DNA of 64,000 bases from Torreya grandis (lineage: Eukaryota; Streptophyta; Pinopsida; Cupressales; Taxaceae). Shown one piece after another: positions 33,932-46,694 of this stretch. Every line of letters starts with the position of its first letter. Positions within the stretch are counted from its first letter, which is position 1. The position numbers and the translations under genes were made by a program. The notes under the pieces were generated by a model. That model was not told the origin of the DNA and did not search any database. It saw only the letters and a list, made by a program, of their open reading frames with translations. The DNA is taken from the NCBI GenBank assembly GCA_037957365.1, contig JARHVA010004902.1:496001-560000 (forward strand), in the 5' to 3' direction.

Positions 33932-36140
33932 TAATCTAATAATTAAATTACTAGTTTAAAACAAAGGAACATGTACCTAGGTGTGTAAGCATACCTTGTC
34001 TTTGTGTGTGTCCAACTTGAGTGTTTTTCTAGTGACTAACTTTCAACCAATAGTATCTTATAGTATAAAATAAATCTATATAATATTCATTTAAATTAAT
34101 TAAAATATATTAAAATTGAAAGAGTAATATTTTATACACATGTGCGTCGATGTAGCTGCCTTGCCTAATGGCAAGATGTTTTGAAAAATATGTTTCATTA
34201 TAAGTCTTTGAAACTGAGACTAGAAAAAATATAGATAAATATTTAAAGTGTATATATCAAAGGAGATATATAAAGATAGATAGATTGGAAGGCACATGCC
34301 CCCAACTTTTAATAAAAAGTGAGTTAGCACCTAGTAGTTAAGATTATCTCAACCATACAACCCAATGATGCTTATAACCTAGTGAGGCTTGATCATCCAA
34401 CCTAAAAACTTGGAAATATTAAAAAAAATTATCATATCAACCATACCAAAATTGAGATAGCTTCATTATATTGTCTCAATAAAATTCCATAAAAATCTAT
34501 GGGTTATTAGTACAAAAACATTTGTGATATGGTAACAATCTATAAAGGAGTTTTGGTATCTAAAACTAATTTTGATTTTATAATATTATCCACATGTTAC
34601 ATAGAATATGCACCTTAGATATGTCTCATGTTAAAACTATGTAAAATAATAATACCAATGTATAGAATTCTGCCACAACTTTGAATCTGAATCATATAAT
34701 TATGTTCTTTAGCTAATTCAAATAACTGTGTAAGTGTGGATGACATGCTATCAAAGCATTCCCCCATTATATATGGAGAAATATGAAAAATTATATAAGT
34801 ACAAATTCTGAGGACATGTTTTCAAAATATGCCCCCACTATAAATTGGAGATGTTGAATATTGAAGAGGTGTGGAGAACAAGCTTCTAAAGCATGCCCCT
34901 ATCGAATCTAAAAATTGATATAAGTACCATGTAATGAATGAGTGTGTATAACATGCTTCCAAAGCATGGCCCCCACTGAATCTAGAAAATTTTAATGTGT
35001 GAAATTCATGTCCATATGACATTCCCCCATTTAAACTATTTTAGATGTGGATAACATGACTCTATGACATTCCCACACTAATATGTCCTCTCTTTGATGT
35101 GAGGAAAAGATAGGAACTGGTAGTTACCTCATCTCAAAAGGATAAGACAATTGTATAATATTTTAATGTAACCATGTACCATATATAAGGAAGATGTCTA
35201 GGTACAAATATCATTAAAGTGCATAAAACCAATGTGATCACATGTAGGCCTAAAATGCATGATAAATATCATGGCAACATCTAGATAGTAATAGTAAAAG
35301 CTTAATAATAAAGCAAGCACACACATAAGATCACTCAAAATTAATTCAAAATTTAATGTTCCAAGGAGATTGAAAACAAGGGGCATGTTCAAATGCCACA
35401 TAATCTAAGGAACACAACTTAGTCAAATGTCCACAAAAGGCAAGGATGACATATTCAAATGTCCATAAAACAAATAATGAAATATGTAAATGTCAATGAA
35501 ATCATACATAGGCATGGGGGATATAATAAAAATTTTATATTAAATTCTCAAACAATTAATACAATAGCAAGGTAAGACACTCAAGGAAATGCATAAAGTA
35601 CAGCATAAGAAACTAACATCAACATGTCATAGTATCCCATGAATCTAATGTGTTAGGAAAATTACGTTAAGTGTGTAGCATATCAATTACCATATTAAGA
35701 TATAATAATAGGTAAAGGCATCTGTAAGTATATATGTAAGCTCAAACATGATAAGGTAGAGTTATCATTAAATCATAAACCCTATGTGTATCAAGATCAA
35801 AGAAATAGATGCCCCGAATGTCCATTTTAAATGAGTAGAGAGAAAACCCAACATCTGAAATAGGAATGTATCATGTATCTATGTATGCTTGTATCACACT
35901 GAAGTATAATTGTGACACATATGTGTATTTAGGAGTAATTGAATATGTCATCCATAAACATGTAACTAATACATATATGCTGAGGAGCTAATAGAGCATG
36001 TAAGTGTTGAAAGTGTTTTTATATTTTTGGATGTTTTTTTATTTTTTTCATATTTTTTAAATTTTTGGAGAAGAAAGATCATACTATGATGTCATCTAAT
36101 GGATGGTCATGGATATCTCCCCATTGTGAACCTTACAACT
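33932..36140 (-). other. E3 non-coding interior
   Basis: This is the place where RT and integrase would be expected, but I find neither. It contains a tandem block (34740-35083) and short repeats of a TGTCCATAAAA-like motif around 35390-35490. It appears to have replaced pol. Confidence 0.55.
34740..35083. repeat. Tandem block, about six units of ~50-70 bp
   Basis: The motif CATGCTTCCAAAGCATTCCCCCA and variants recur at about 34747, 34814, 34880, 34950, 35007 and 35057, in the E3 interior close to its 3' end. Placement downstream of pol resembles the 3' repeats of Tat-lineage elements. Confidence 0.75.
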
Positions 36141-36470
36141 TTAAGTTGGATCTTTTACACTATTTTCATCATGATTAGATAGGTTGAAAAAGTACATAGC
36201 ATGTTCCTCATCATGTTTTGTATGTTTTGAATAAGAATTAATGTTATCATTTAAAAAAATTATTAATTTGCCTTCATGAGGAAAAGAGATACCTTGCTGA
36301 TTGGGATCAATTTTTGCTCCCATTTGGTATAGCCAAAGAGTTCCTAGTATAAGTGCATATGGAGATGTGGTAGGCATAAACCAAACTTGTGTTTGAATTA
36401 ATTTAGGACCATAAGAAATTGGTATTATTATGTTTCCTAAGGAGTCTTTCAAATTGACCTTATTTTTCAA
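36141..36470 (-). pseudogene. E3 second protease-like fragment
   Basis: A 109-codon open frame with YALILGTLWLYQMGAKIDP. This resembles the I-L-G-R-x-W-L second motif of retroviral-type aspartic proteases, preceded by GNIIIPISYG. No D-T/S-G active-site block is visible upstream, so it looks like the C-terminal half only. Confidence 0.5.
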
Positions 36471-36639
36471 GTCTTGTAGATTAAAACCAAGTTCTTGAAA
36501 ATTATTTATATAGAAAGTGGTTTTTGTTTGTGTAGGATCAATATGGTTATGCTAAAAATAAGCATCATCTATGTATCATATAATCATTAAATATTATTGG
36601 CATGTATTATTTTTACTTTGTTGTGAACCTAATTCCTTT

Positions 36640-36780
36640 AGAGGATCCTAAAATAAAATCTTTTGGTCATTAATAAGATATTGGATCTTATGCTTCAAGG
36701 TAAAGCAATGGTTCATAAAGTGTTTGGGTCCCTGACGATAATGAAAATAAATATTTGCATCATATCCTATGGATATAGGT
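36640..36780 (-). pseudogene. E3 gag zinc-knuckle region
   Basis: The minus strand reads YDANIYFHYRQGPKHFMNHC and then FTLKHKIQYLINDQKI. This matches the gag knuckle of Tat elements, where YDPNAxCxYH...GH...C is followed by LKxKIQxLID. The first Cys is Phe here. It lies downstream of a protease-like region, the reverse of the usual order. Confidence 0.65.
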
Positions 36781-36989
36781 TTAATAATATCAACATCTAT
36801 AGGATTAAGGAGATATATAAGCTATCACTCTAGTAACCATGGGAGTAATGAATCTAGGGACTTGGGTAAACATGTAAATTATCTCTTTAGTGCATTGGAT
36901 AAGACTAGTCGGTTAGGTTCTTGTGATAATGTTTCAATTATGGACTCATATTCAGAGTTTTTTGGTTTAGGATTATCTATTTTTTATAC

Positions 36990-37720
36990 AATTTAATAGT
37001 GTTTGAAAGGATTAGGATCTATTGGACATGTGTAAAGGATTCCCTGATGACAAAATTTTAAGCATGTGTGCAATGTAGATGGAACCACATACATTTTATG
37101 TATCCAAAACCATCCAAATAAAGTGTTATATTTTAAATCATTTGGCATAACTTAGCACAAAGTAGGAAATGTATGGGGACCCATAGTAATATTCAGTGTA
37201 ATTTTACCAACTAGAGGACTTTGTGAATTATCAAACCTTTTTATTTGCATAATTATTTTTTAAATAAGATTTGGGTTAAAACCCATGGTGGTTAGAAATT
37301 GTATTCTACAATTTTAGGTTTGATTTATTATCAATGAGAACTCTTTTGATAAATTTACTTTATATTGTCACTTATATGAATAAAGGAAATTTTTGATCAA
37401 TAATATCTTTGGATGGAAAATCTATTGGATTAAAGGTAATGAATTTGTTATAGTTCTTGAGATATTTCATGATATCCACAAAATAATCAAGCTCAATATC
37501 ACTTGGAACTTGTGTCTCACATAATGCCTCATATAGGATATCCTTATAGACATTAGATTACTTTAGAAGCTCAGTGATTGAAATTTTTTCATGTGTATTG
37601 TTCAATTGGTTAATAATGTCATATCTCTTATATTCTAATTTTGTGGCATTGTAAAAGGAATTTTGAAGAGAGATCAAGTGTTGATTTCTAATTTAAACCC
37701 TCTTATTATAAACATAAGAA
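36990..37720 (-). pseudogene. E3 first protease-like region
   Basis: The minus strand encodes YDIINQLNNTHEKISITELL and YKDILYEALCETQVPSDIEL, the segment that precedes protease in Tat elements. Then comes the active-site block KRVLIDNKSNL (catalytic Asp at 37330-37332; the Gly after it is lost) and LKYNTLFGWFWIHKMYVVPS, the second protease motif. The E2 element has the same segment (YYIIEQLQNT, KRVLIDNGLGL) at 60.7-61.0 kb, which supports the identification. Stops interrupt the frame. Confidence 0.8.
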
Positions 37721-37932
37721 CAAGGAGTATGTAGGAAAATAAGTTTTAAATCCATTATATATTGGAATGAGTTAATCAGGCATGAGATATAATAGGTAAT
37801 AACCAATATAAGGTATTAGACCATGAAATATTTTACATATAACTATATGGAAATCATGATTACAAATTTATAATAATCAAGGAGTGGTAATAGAAAAATC
37901 AAAGAACCATGAGTAACCTAAGGGTTGATGTT

Positions 37933-37952
37933 CCAATATTAGGTTCACCAAA
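37933..37952 (-). other. Primer-binding site of E3
   Basis: On the minus strand TTTGGTGAACCTAATATTGG follows directly after the end of the 5' LTR. It starts with the TGG required to pair with a tRNA 3' CCA end. The primer tRNA is not identified. Confidence 0.65.
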
Positions 37953-38068
37953 TTTTTAACCCTAAAATGTTAAATATAATTACTTGGAGTTATCCTTAGA
38001 TTAATATTAAATGGTTGTATATAAATAAAATGAAATAAGGGTGATAATCATATCTATAGCATGCTAAT
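37953..38068 (-). repeat. E3 5' LTR, piece 1
   Basis: It aligns with 32586-32705 of the other LTR. It ends at the solo-LTR insertion, whose left target copy is CTAAT (38064-38068). Confidence 0.88.
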
Positions 38069-39247
38069 TGTAGACACCTAAATCTAGCCACCAATAACCT
38101 CCAACCATGCTTTTGGCCAATTTCCACTTAAAATGCACAATTTCTCCTAAAAACATTAAAACATATTAAATAAGTTGAAATTGATATATTCAAGTGCTGA
38201 TTTTTCCTAAACTATACCTAAATGAAGAAATGCAATTTATGGGCTAGCTAACTTTGATCAAATCATTTCAAGTTGAAATGCTAATTTTGCACCTAGGTGC
38301 TCTGGATTGATCTTTCCTATCAAATATCTTGCACGAGACATGTGCCTTTTTTATTTGGTTTTGGTAACATCCTAAATGGGATAACGGATCCAACACATCT
38401 GACATTGACTTCTAATTCTAATCTAGTCAAATTATGGACCAATAACAAAGCATTCTAATCAATTTGAGTAATTTTTGCACAAAGTGCTTAATCATGCTTA
38501 GAGATAATTAATCCAAGTTAGATCCTAATTAATAATTCCATGGAAACTTGTTGAAAACTTGTTTTTGGAAATGAATATTGAATATCTGCATCATTAGGTG
38601 ACCTCATTTCTTGAGAAGACATCCCTAGGCCATAAATGCCACAAATATCAAGATTTATGCCTTCCATGCCTCATCAAAGCCCTCCATGCCTCTTAATTTC
38701 TCCTCTATCCCAAATATTTATGAGCTTATTTATAAATTTTAATTACATAATTTGATTAATCCTTAGCCACACATCTCAATCCTGAGATGGATAGTTTAGG
38801 TTGATTTTAGATATTTGAAAAAAATTATAAATAGGAGGCCTTACCACATCATTTCTATGCTATTTTGGTGAAAATTTATAATGCACAAATGATTCCAAAA
38901 TCCATTGCAATTAGTGTTACCATGCCAAATTGATTCCAAGCCAATCCAAGCCAAAGCCACAAGGTGCCAAGGAGAAGAGGAGATAGACAAGCCTCCTTTG
39001 ATGAAGACTTCATGAGCACAAGTAGAGAAATCCACTACAATAAGAATTTTGGAGCATCCAAGGAAGGTAAAAGAGGTTTTATTTTTCATTTTAGTTATAT
39101 GTTTTATTCATATTTTTAAATTAAGCTCTCCCTAGTGTCTAGGCCTAGAGATGTTATGCTAGTTAGTGTGTTTCTTTCATTTTATTTTCATTTTGAAACT
39201 AACATGATACTAACCATCCTCTCTTGATTCAAGTTCTTAGATTCACA
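38069..39247 (+). mobile_element. Solo LTR (1179 bp) in the E3 5' LTR
   Basis: It starts TGTAGACACCTAAATC and ends TTAGATTCACA. It is flanked by CTAAT (38064-38068) and CCAAT (39248-39252), which differ by one C/T change. It interrupts a sequence that is continuous in the other E3 LTR. A TATAAATAGG box at 38826-38835 supports LTR nature in the plus orientation. No internal coding domain is present. The family is not represented elsewhere in the window. Confidence 0.8.
38826..38835 (+). promoter_or_regulatory. TATA box of the solo LTR
   Basis: TATAAATAGG matches the plant core promoter consensus and lies about 760 bp into the 1179-bp LTR, a usual place for a U3/R boundary. Confidence 0.6.
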
Positions 39248-40023
39248 CCAATTAGATCCTAAACTTAGATATAAGCATACACTAAATTCATTATGTTGAG
39301 ATAGTCTAAATATGGAAAGTACAACTATGTTAGATATAGAAATGACAAATAAGTGAAGTGATTAGCTTGTTATGATGTTAATGTATTTTTAGATCTAGAA
39401 TGTGAAAAAATCAAGTTAGAAGGAGATTCTATAATAATTGTTAGATTTTGACTTTGATACTTCTAGCTCTCTAGATAATAACATCAGCTTGGGATGCTTA
39501 TATCGATGCTACTATCTAGGTTTGATGCCAGTGTCTTGTAAATAATACTTATTGAAATAGGATGTGACCATCTAAATTATTTTTGGTTTTGATTTACCTT
39601 TTCTCTAATGCATTTAGATATGGTTCATGGATAGTCACTCCTTGTAAAATGGCAAAACCCTAGTTCTCTATATTCATAGTGACCTAGGGTAAAAATGGGT
39701 TAGTGGGTACATGGTGTTGAGCTAACCCCAAATACCACATTATCAAAGGGAATTGCTGACATATCAAATACTCTAGAAGATGTTTTTAGACTCATATGGT
39801 TATCCCCTATGTGTTAGCTTGTGTGTGAATCATACAATATTATGCAAAGCAAGTATAACAGTGGCCTAGCTTGTAACTTGGAAAATCAGGCTCTTGGGAT
39901 ACTCCCTTTAGTACTTAAACTATATATGTTTTTTACCTATGACTAATGTGGAAATAGGGTAGATTTGTTTAATTAAATTCTTGATAGAGTGATTTTGATA
40001 AGTTTTTTTGGTCTCTTTGGTCT
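39248..40023 (-). repeat. E3 5' LTR, piece 2
   Basis: It aligns with about 32702-33488 of the other E3 LTR and breaks at CTTTGGTCT (40015-40023), the left target copy of the Mutator-like insertion. Confidence 0.88.
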
Positions 40024-40360
40024 AGGGTAATTTTAAGAGCCCATATAAGAAATCCCCTTAGATTTCATTGGTGAATTTAAAGATATTTATTTCAAAGCCA
40101 TGGAAAATATAGGGGGAATATAAGTATGCAAATGGATGTACTAAAAACAAGCCAAATACATTGTGCAATTATATGGTTGCAATAAGTAGGTTGTATTAAT
40201 ATACAGTCAGTTGGTTGCATTGCATATCTTCCCAACAACAAAGTATTTCAATTGCTAGGTATATTTCCTGTAGGTTGTGCAGTAAATGGGAAAAGGGAAT
40301 AAAAACTTACCTAAACCTAAACATTATTACATAATTTGATTACTCTTGAATAAATATGTA

Positions 40361-40864
40361 ATTTCAAAAAAAATCATCCCAATCTATGTATGTATGCAAA
40401 AGTTATGGACTCCAGAAGTTGGCAAAATCTGCATTGCATATGCAACCAGTTGATTGTATATGCAATACAACTGGGTAGTTGCATTGCATATATAAATAGA
40501 TAGTTGTATATGTAATGTAACTACATAGTTTTATTTCATATTCTATTAGCTAGTTGTATATGCAATACAACTTTCTAGTTCCATATGCAATGCAACTGAC
40601 TGGTTGCATATGTAATGCAAATTTTGCCAACTTCTCGAGTCCATAACTTTTACATACAGACTCAGATTGAGATGATTATTTTTTGAAATTTAATAAATTT
40701 TAGATATAAATATAAATATGATAAAATTTCATATACATATGCAACCATCTGGTTACATATGCAATGCAACCAATTAGTTGTATATGTAATGCAAATTCTG
40801 CCAACTTCTTGAGTCATAACTTTTGCATATAGACTCAGATTAAGATGGTTGTTTTTTTGAAATT
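40361..40864. repeat. Inverted and direct ~90-bp repeats with GCATATGC motifs
   Basis: The block 40361-40450 is repeated in inverted orientation at 40599-40689 and again, in the latter orientation, at about 40769-40864. Each copy joins a GAAAT/AAAATC end, a CATAACTTTTGCATA core and a GCCAACTTCT segment. Between the arms GCATATGCAA and TTGCATATGC alternate with GTTGTAT, so that the whole block can fold back on itself. Confidence 0.75.
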
Positions 40865-40983
40865 GCATAAATATTTGATAATAATAAAAATATGAAATAA
40901 TATTTAGGTTTATGAAAGTTTTTTATGACTTTTTTATTTCACCCCACAACCTATCTATTTTAGCTCTTCAATGCACACAATGA

Positions 40984-40988
40984 CCTCC
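40984..40988. repeat. Left target-site duplication of E6 (CCTCC)
   Basis: The partner is CTTCC at 56699-56703, with one C/T difference. Confidence 0.55.
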
Positions 40989-42627
40989 TGGTGTCCCCAA
41001 AATTTAACACTTAAAATTTTGGGATACCCTTATTGAAAATTTTGAATTTTTGTCCTATGTCAGTTAGTTGTACTTATTAAATTAGTAATTTTAATAAACA
41101 TTTAGATTTTATTAGTTTTTGTGTCTAATTGCTTATTTTCTTTAGTTGTTCCTAGTCACTCTAGGGGATTGAAAATAATTACTTAAAGCCATCACGAAAA
41201 ATCCATTTACTCATCTCTTTCAGCATATCAAAGAAGCTAAAGTGCTTTAACTCATTCATAATGCAAATCAGGTTCTCTAAACTACTTTACTTATTTCCTA
41301 GTTCAAATCGAAGTTATTAAGTAACTTTACTACACCCGATAAGCTTTACCTAGACATACTCGAGTTTTTGCCACAACTTTACTTATAAAAAATTAAAAGC
41401 AAAAGCAATGTAGGTTCATGAACCTAATATACTCATTGACCTAGACCTATTCATATTTGTGAGGGTGATCTACTCAAAAGGCTAAAATAAGTAAAGTAAT
41501 TCAAAAAACTTGATCTAAAAAGGGTCAAGGGCTTACGTGGCTTCCCACGCATGTCATTGATACATTGTTTTTTTTTTATATTAGGGAATTTCCACCTCAT
41601 TTCCACCTGGTAGCTAAGTTATTAAACCAAGTAACTACATCTACAAACCTTGAGCTGTGTGATTTCATCCTTTGGATCATCTTCAATAATTTTTTCTTCG
41701 ACCCATTTGCACTTGAGGAAGGTAGATCTCACCCATGTGCTTCTTATAGCTTTTTGTTTATTTTTTTATTTTTTCTTATATTTGAAAATTCCTTATGTCA
41801 CCATGAATGTTACTATGTTAAGTTTAATTTATTCCATTTTTTCTTTTGATTTATTAAGCATGATTAGGTATTTTGAAATGCATAATTACATTTGTAATTA
41901 TTTGTCATGTTAAAATTTGAGCAAAAAAATACTTGAGAGATCAAGTCTTTCAAGAAAACCTAGTAGCTAGATTACCTTGCCCACTTGGGTTTACCAAGCC
42001 TCATGTATTACTCAAGTTTTTTAATTCACTTTGCTTACTCAGGTTCTAGACACCAAACAACTACCCTCAAAAAACTTGATTCCTAAGAGCTTCACCCTAT
42101 GGGTTTTTTAGCTCTGCTTACTCAGGCTTTATAACACTGCTTACTTGTGTTTCCAAACCTAAGTTTCTTCCATTAATAAACTTGATTTACTAATGATTTA
42201 TTCACCCAAAATTATGATCCTAAGTAACTAGCCTAGGAAACCCCAACCCTTAAAAGACCAACCTACTGAGGTTTTCCTTTCCCTTCTCACTTACTTCGAG
42301 TTTCATGAATGTAGTTACTTACCTAAGAGATCCTAAAGTCATCAAACATCATGAACTCAAAGTTGTATGTATACTCCTAGTGATCTATTTGGGTTTTAAA
42401 ATGCTTAAGACTTGTGCTTTTTAGATCAACTTGGGGTTGTGAAACCCTACTACTTAAAAGCAAGATACTTAGTTTTTCAATGTTTTTAGCTACTCAAAAC
42501 TTGAAGCTTACTTATGGATACTATAAGATCAATAATTCAACTCTTTTTTCAATATTTTTAAACCAGTTGGAGAAATTAGCAAGTGTTTAAAAGCACTTAT
42601 CAAGATCTTTAGAGTTAACACTAGCCA

Positions 42628-45600
42628 ATGTCTAGATCAGAGGGATCAAGAAGATCAAAAGAGGAAATAGCTAAACTGGAAGTACAAACTACATAGATTA
42701 AAGAAGTCGTAGAGTTGGCACTTGAGGGGATTATAGAACCAAGAAGGAGAGGTAAAGAAAAAGCTAAAAAATCCAAGTCACAGGAGCCCAAGATGAAGGA
42801 TGAATACAAGGGGTACCCAATTGAATCAAGCATCATTTCTAAGCTAATTGAGATAAGTAACACAAACATGGGGCATGTGTCTATGACTAAATTATTAGAG
42901 AGATATAAGGCCATAGCTAAGACCCCACTCATGTATGCTATGACCAGTAATGGAATTTTGCAAACTATAGCTTTCCCAAGCTCAACTCAACTCCCTAAAT
43001 TTGTGTTAGCATGTGCCAAATACTATGACTCTCTTACTAGGGTTGTGAGAGATGTTGTTGGAAATGTAGTTGTGAGACTAGATGTTCAATATCTCAACTA
43101 CTATCTAAAGATCCTAACATCACCAAAATTAATTGATATGACAATGGAAAAATCCAATAAGCAATGAGAAACTAAGACATCATAATGTATTAAGATAATT
43201 AATAAATATTACTTGAAGAAGGTGAAGCAAGCCTTGATATTCCCAAAGTAAATAGTAAGATCAGACTTCATTTAAGAAGTAGATGACATAATCCAATTAC
43301 TATCTAGAATTAATGGAAATAAGAATTCCAAATGTTTCTCACCTTGGATGTATGTTTATATTAGAACTATTAATGTCAGTAAGAGCTCAGCCAGGATTGA
43401 GTGGGAAAGAATGATAAGTGATAATATGGGTCAACAATTGAGGAACATATTATAGACTTTTGACTTCAAAATTACCCCATACCTTATGTATATAGTAGCT
43501 TTAAGTAGAGCCTTTTCAAGACTAAGGACAAAAGGCACATTGTCCTCTATGCCAATATATGAATTTTATCCTCAACTGGTTCCTTCAAAATACTACAAAC
43601 ATTACATTGTAGTAAATGATGGGTTCTTTTATGAACTTATTTACAAATTAAATATAGATCTCAATCATAGAAGAGTATCAAATGAAACAAGGGACATAAT
43701 TTCATAATATGGTTGCATTTTCATTCAATTATTTGACTTCACATACATCAGAGTGGGGGGTTTTTGAGGAAATCTATCAAATTACCCAGATACCCAAGTT
43801 ACAAATGGATTCTCATGGAAATGTGTAGACAACTAGTTGAACTACATGACTTGCAGTCAAAATATCACCATGCGTCCATTAACTTTCCCATTGTATTTGG
43901 TCATTACCATTATCCAAGCATTTATAAGGTTAGAAATGTATAAAAAGAGATGTACCATCATTACACCCAAGAAAATTTTGAATTTAGGATCAACTTTGAT
44001 TATAGAGGAGTGGAACAAACTATATTTTCTTTAGAATACATGCATGTCTCGACACTTTAGGATTTTTGAACTGACTATAGAGATGAGTTTGATATGAGGA
44101 GAAGGGACAACAATAGATTATATGTTGAGAAAATATGTGTTTTTAACTTAGCAACAATTATCGATGATATGGAAGATGATGGGGTTGTCACAAGTGATGC
44201 TTTTCATATATTAGGAGGGGATAATGTCCCACTTCTAGTAATCATTTTTGGCAAATATCATGATAAGACTATTTCTAATAGAACTTCAAATGTTTTGGAA
44301 ATGACTTCTACTTGGCTCCTTAACAAAGGCTACTGCTTGAAGGAATTGATAAAATAAACCACCCAAGTAGGATAAAAGAGAAAATAAATAGTATAAGGAG
44401 AGAGAATCCAAGGACCTACAAAGAAGATAAAGTTCAAAAATAATAGTGATGATATTTATTTAGTGGTGAAAGACAAAGAACTTGTTGATCTAGTTATTTC
44501 TACTCTACCATTGGTTTCTTCTATTGGTACAGTTGTTCTTATTATCCCCACCACCCCTTCCATTCCAACTCTAACTACACCCACCATAGATCCATATGTA
44601 CTAATGCTACCTCCTAAGTTTTATAGCACCAAAGTTCTTAAGAAGCCCATTCAAAAAGACACTAGTGCTCCCCCTCCTCCTCTTCCTCCATCATCTCCAT
44701 CAGTCTCACCACCACCACTTCCTTCAGTAGAATAACCCACCCTTGAGAGGGAATCTACAAAAATTAATACTAAGGAAGAGACTCCATCTAAAAAAGAAAA
44801 ACAAGAAAAGTTGTAAAAATCAATTGAACTTGAGAAGGAAGATGTTGAGGAAGTGGCAGAGAAAGGAGAGGAAGTTAAACCATAAAGAGAAGTAGTTGGG
44901 GTAGCAGAAGAGGGAGAGGCTGAGAAGGATAAAGAACTTGAAATAGTAACAGGGGTAATTCTATAGAAACTTAATGAGAAGGAGGAAGTTACTAAGAAAG
45001 AATTAGATATCGATAAGGTAACACAAAAAAAAATCAAGTTGAAGAACAAGCAGAGAAAGAGATTCAGAAAGAAACTCATGCACAGGAAATTATTTCTCAG
45101 AAACTAGTAACTGAGGATAATTAGTAATAGATGGTAGTCTATACAAATGTTTCTAATTCTATAGACTTCTCATCTTGGTTAGCTATGTAGACTACTACAA
45201 AATCTAAAAAAGGAATAAATCTTGAGGAGATGGACTTACAACTACTCAAGAATATAGATAAGAAAGGTAAAAAGCCCAAACTAGTTAAAGTAACTTCCAA
45301 ATTATTGATTGAATCTTCAAGACAAATGTTTGTAGAAGTGTTAACTCATTCATAAGGGATGAGCAAAATTGAAGTTACAAAAAATAATTTAATAGTTACT
45401 AAGGTATCTTTGGGAGAAGTTACTATTGAGGGTTTGAAGCAAGACACCCAAAACCTAATAAATACTCTTTTCAAAAAGCTTGATGAAGAAAAGGCTACTA
45501 AGGCTAAATTGAAGGAGCTAAGGTTGCAAGATATGTTCCACAACAGTCTATTATTTTAGGGGAATTAATTAAGTAGCAAGTAATCATTGAAGTATAAGAA

Positions 45601-46290
45601 ATTGGGGATAAAGTAAAAGCTATTGATGATTAGATTAAAAAATGCTTTAGAATGTTCAAAATCTCTTCCTCGATGTTCTAGTAATTCATACTGACATTTT
45701 TAACAAGCTAGCTGAATTGAAGACAACAATAAAGGAAACTGAGAATGAAAATGGGATTGTTGGATTGTAGTTGGATAGTCTACAAACAATAAGTATGTTG
45801 AATGAAAAAATACTAATTGAGGAAAAGATTGCTCTAGAAGGATCCATGAAGAAGATAAAATAGGATGAATATTTATTGGTTTTTAGAATGCATGTTTTAG
45901 AATCAATGTGTGAAGAGATGAAGGCTTTGAAAGAAGTTAGTGATGAAAAAGTGAATTTAGAAGATTGTCTTTTTGGATTTACTAGTATTTGGTATGATAA
46001 TGTTCCAAGAACATCTGAGTAGTAATATGAGCAGTTTAAATAGTTGGTAGAAAAGGTTACTACTCCATTTATAGCCAAATCTATTAAGGAATTAATGAAA
46101 TATCAGTAACAAATAAATATATTACAGCCAAAATTTGACAAAATAAGCTCTTACATCAGAAAGGTAGAAAGGGAAATGCTGAAATATGAGACAGAGAGAC
46201 AAGCATCAAGGATTGGCTAAGCCTAATGATGAAGCAATTAACTTGACAATGTCTCAACATATAAAGTATAAAGAGAAATGTAGATCATAA
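42628..46290 (+). pseudogene. LTR-borne coding frame of E6, 5' LTR copy
   Basis: An ATG at 42628 (MSRSEGSRRSKEE) opens a frame that can be followed for about 1200 codons with frameshifts. Part one (42628-44360) is globular-looking, with YPIESSIISKLIEIS, PSSTQLPKFVLACAKYYDSL and IEWERMISDNMGQQLRNIL. Part two (44463-44735) is Pro/Thr-rich, with TPTIDP and PPPPLPPSSP. Part three (about 44745-45110) is rich in Glu and Lys. Part four (45359-46290) has coiled-coil-like stretches (NTLFKKLDEEKATKAKLKEL). I do not recognise the family. Stops at 43183-43185, 43453-43455 and 43705-43707 are shared with the other LTR. Others, such as the TAG after EVQTT, are private. It ends about 400 bp before the TATA-like box, so it would lie in U3. 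Confidence 0.6.
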
Positions 46291-46683
46291 GTTCATGAAG
46301 TGGATTAGCTCTTTTTACCCTTCTGTACAGCATTTTTTTCTTTCTTCTTATTTTCTCACATCCTATTCATTCTTTTATAAAGTAACTATTTTATTTGCTA
46401 AAGTATATTACTATGTAAAATTGTAAAACTTAAGTAATTTGGCTAAATGTCATTACTTGAAGTTATCTTGTAAAATTAAATTATTTGAGCAAACTTTGGG
46501 TTGCATGCAAAGTAATCATACTCAATCCAAATAGCAAAACTAAGAAATGCTACATGCCACAAGCCTTTGCATGCCATGAAGGAGAATTTTGAGGAGGATG
46601 CCACTTAACAACCTTCAACTTTTTGTGTAGCACATGGGAATTGGAGAAGTTAACTCATATTTATCTTTGACATTGGTTTTTTG

Positions 46684-46694
46684 TATAATTATAA
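46684..46694 (+). promoter_or_regulatory. TATA-like box of E6 5' LTR
   Basis: TATAATTATAA, aligned with TATAAATATAA at 56030-56040 in the other LTR, which is the better match to a plant TATA box. If used, the genomic RNA starts about 640 bp before the LTR end, and the coding frame lies upstream in U3. Confidence 0.5.

Noticed and set aside
36769..36996. 75-codon plus-strand frame
   Set aside because: It is antisense to the E3 region between the protease-like and knuckle-like parts, where minus-strand reading gives family motifs.
41565..41913. Hydrophobic frames near the start of the E6 5' LTR (94 and 87 codons)
   Set aside because: Two overlapping frames, Phe/Leu-rich because of T-runs. One resembles a membrane segment, but the partner LTR frame (50970-51317) differs in phase and composition, so coding is unsupported.
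44651..45079. 142-codon antisense frame in the E6 5' LTR
   Set aside because: It is the antisense shadow of the Pro-rich and Glu/Lys-rich parts of the plus-strand frame; a hydrophobic/Ser-rich reading is what antisense GAA/AAA repeats give.
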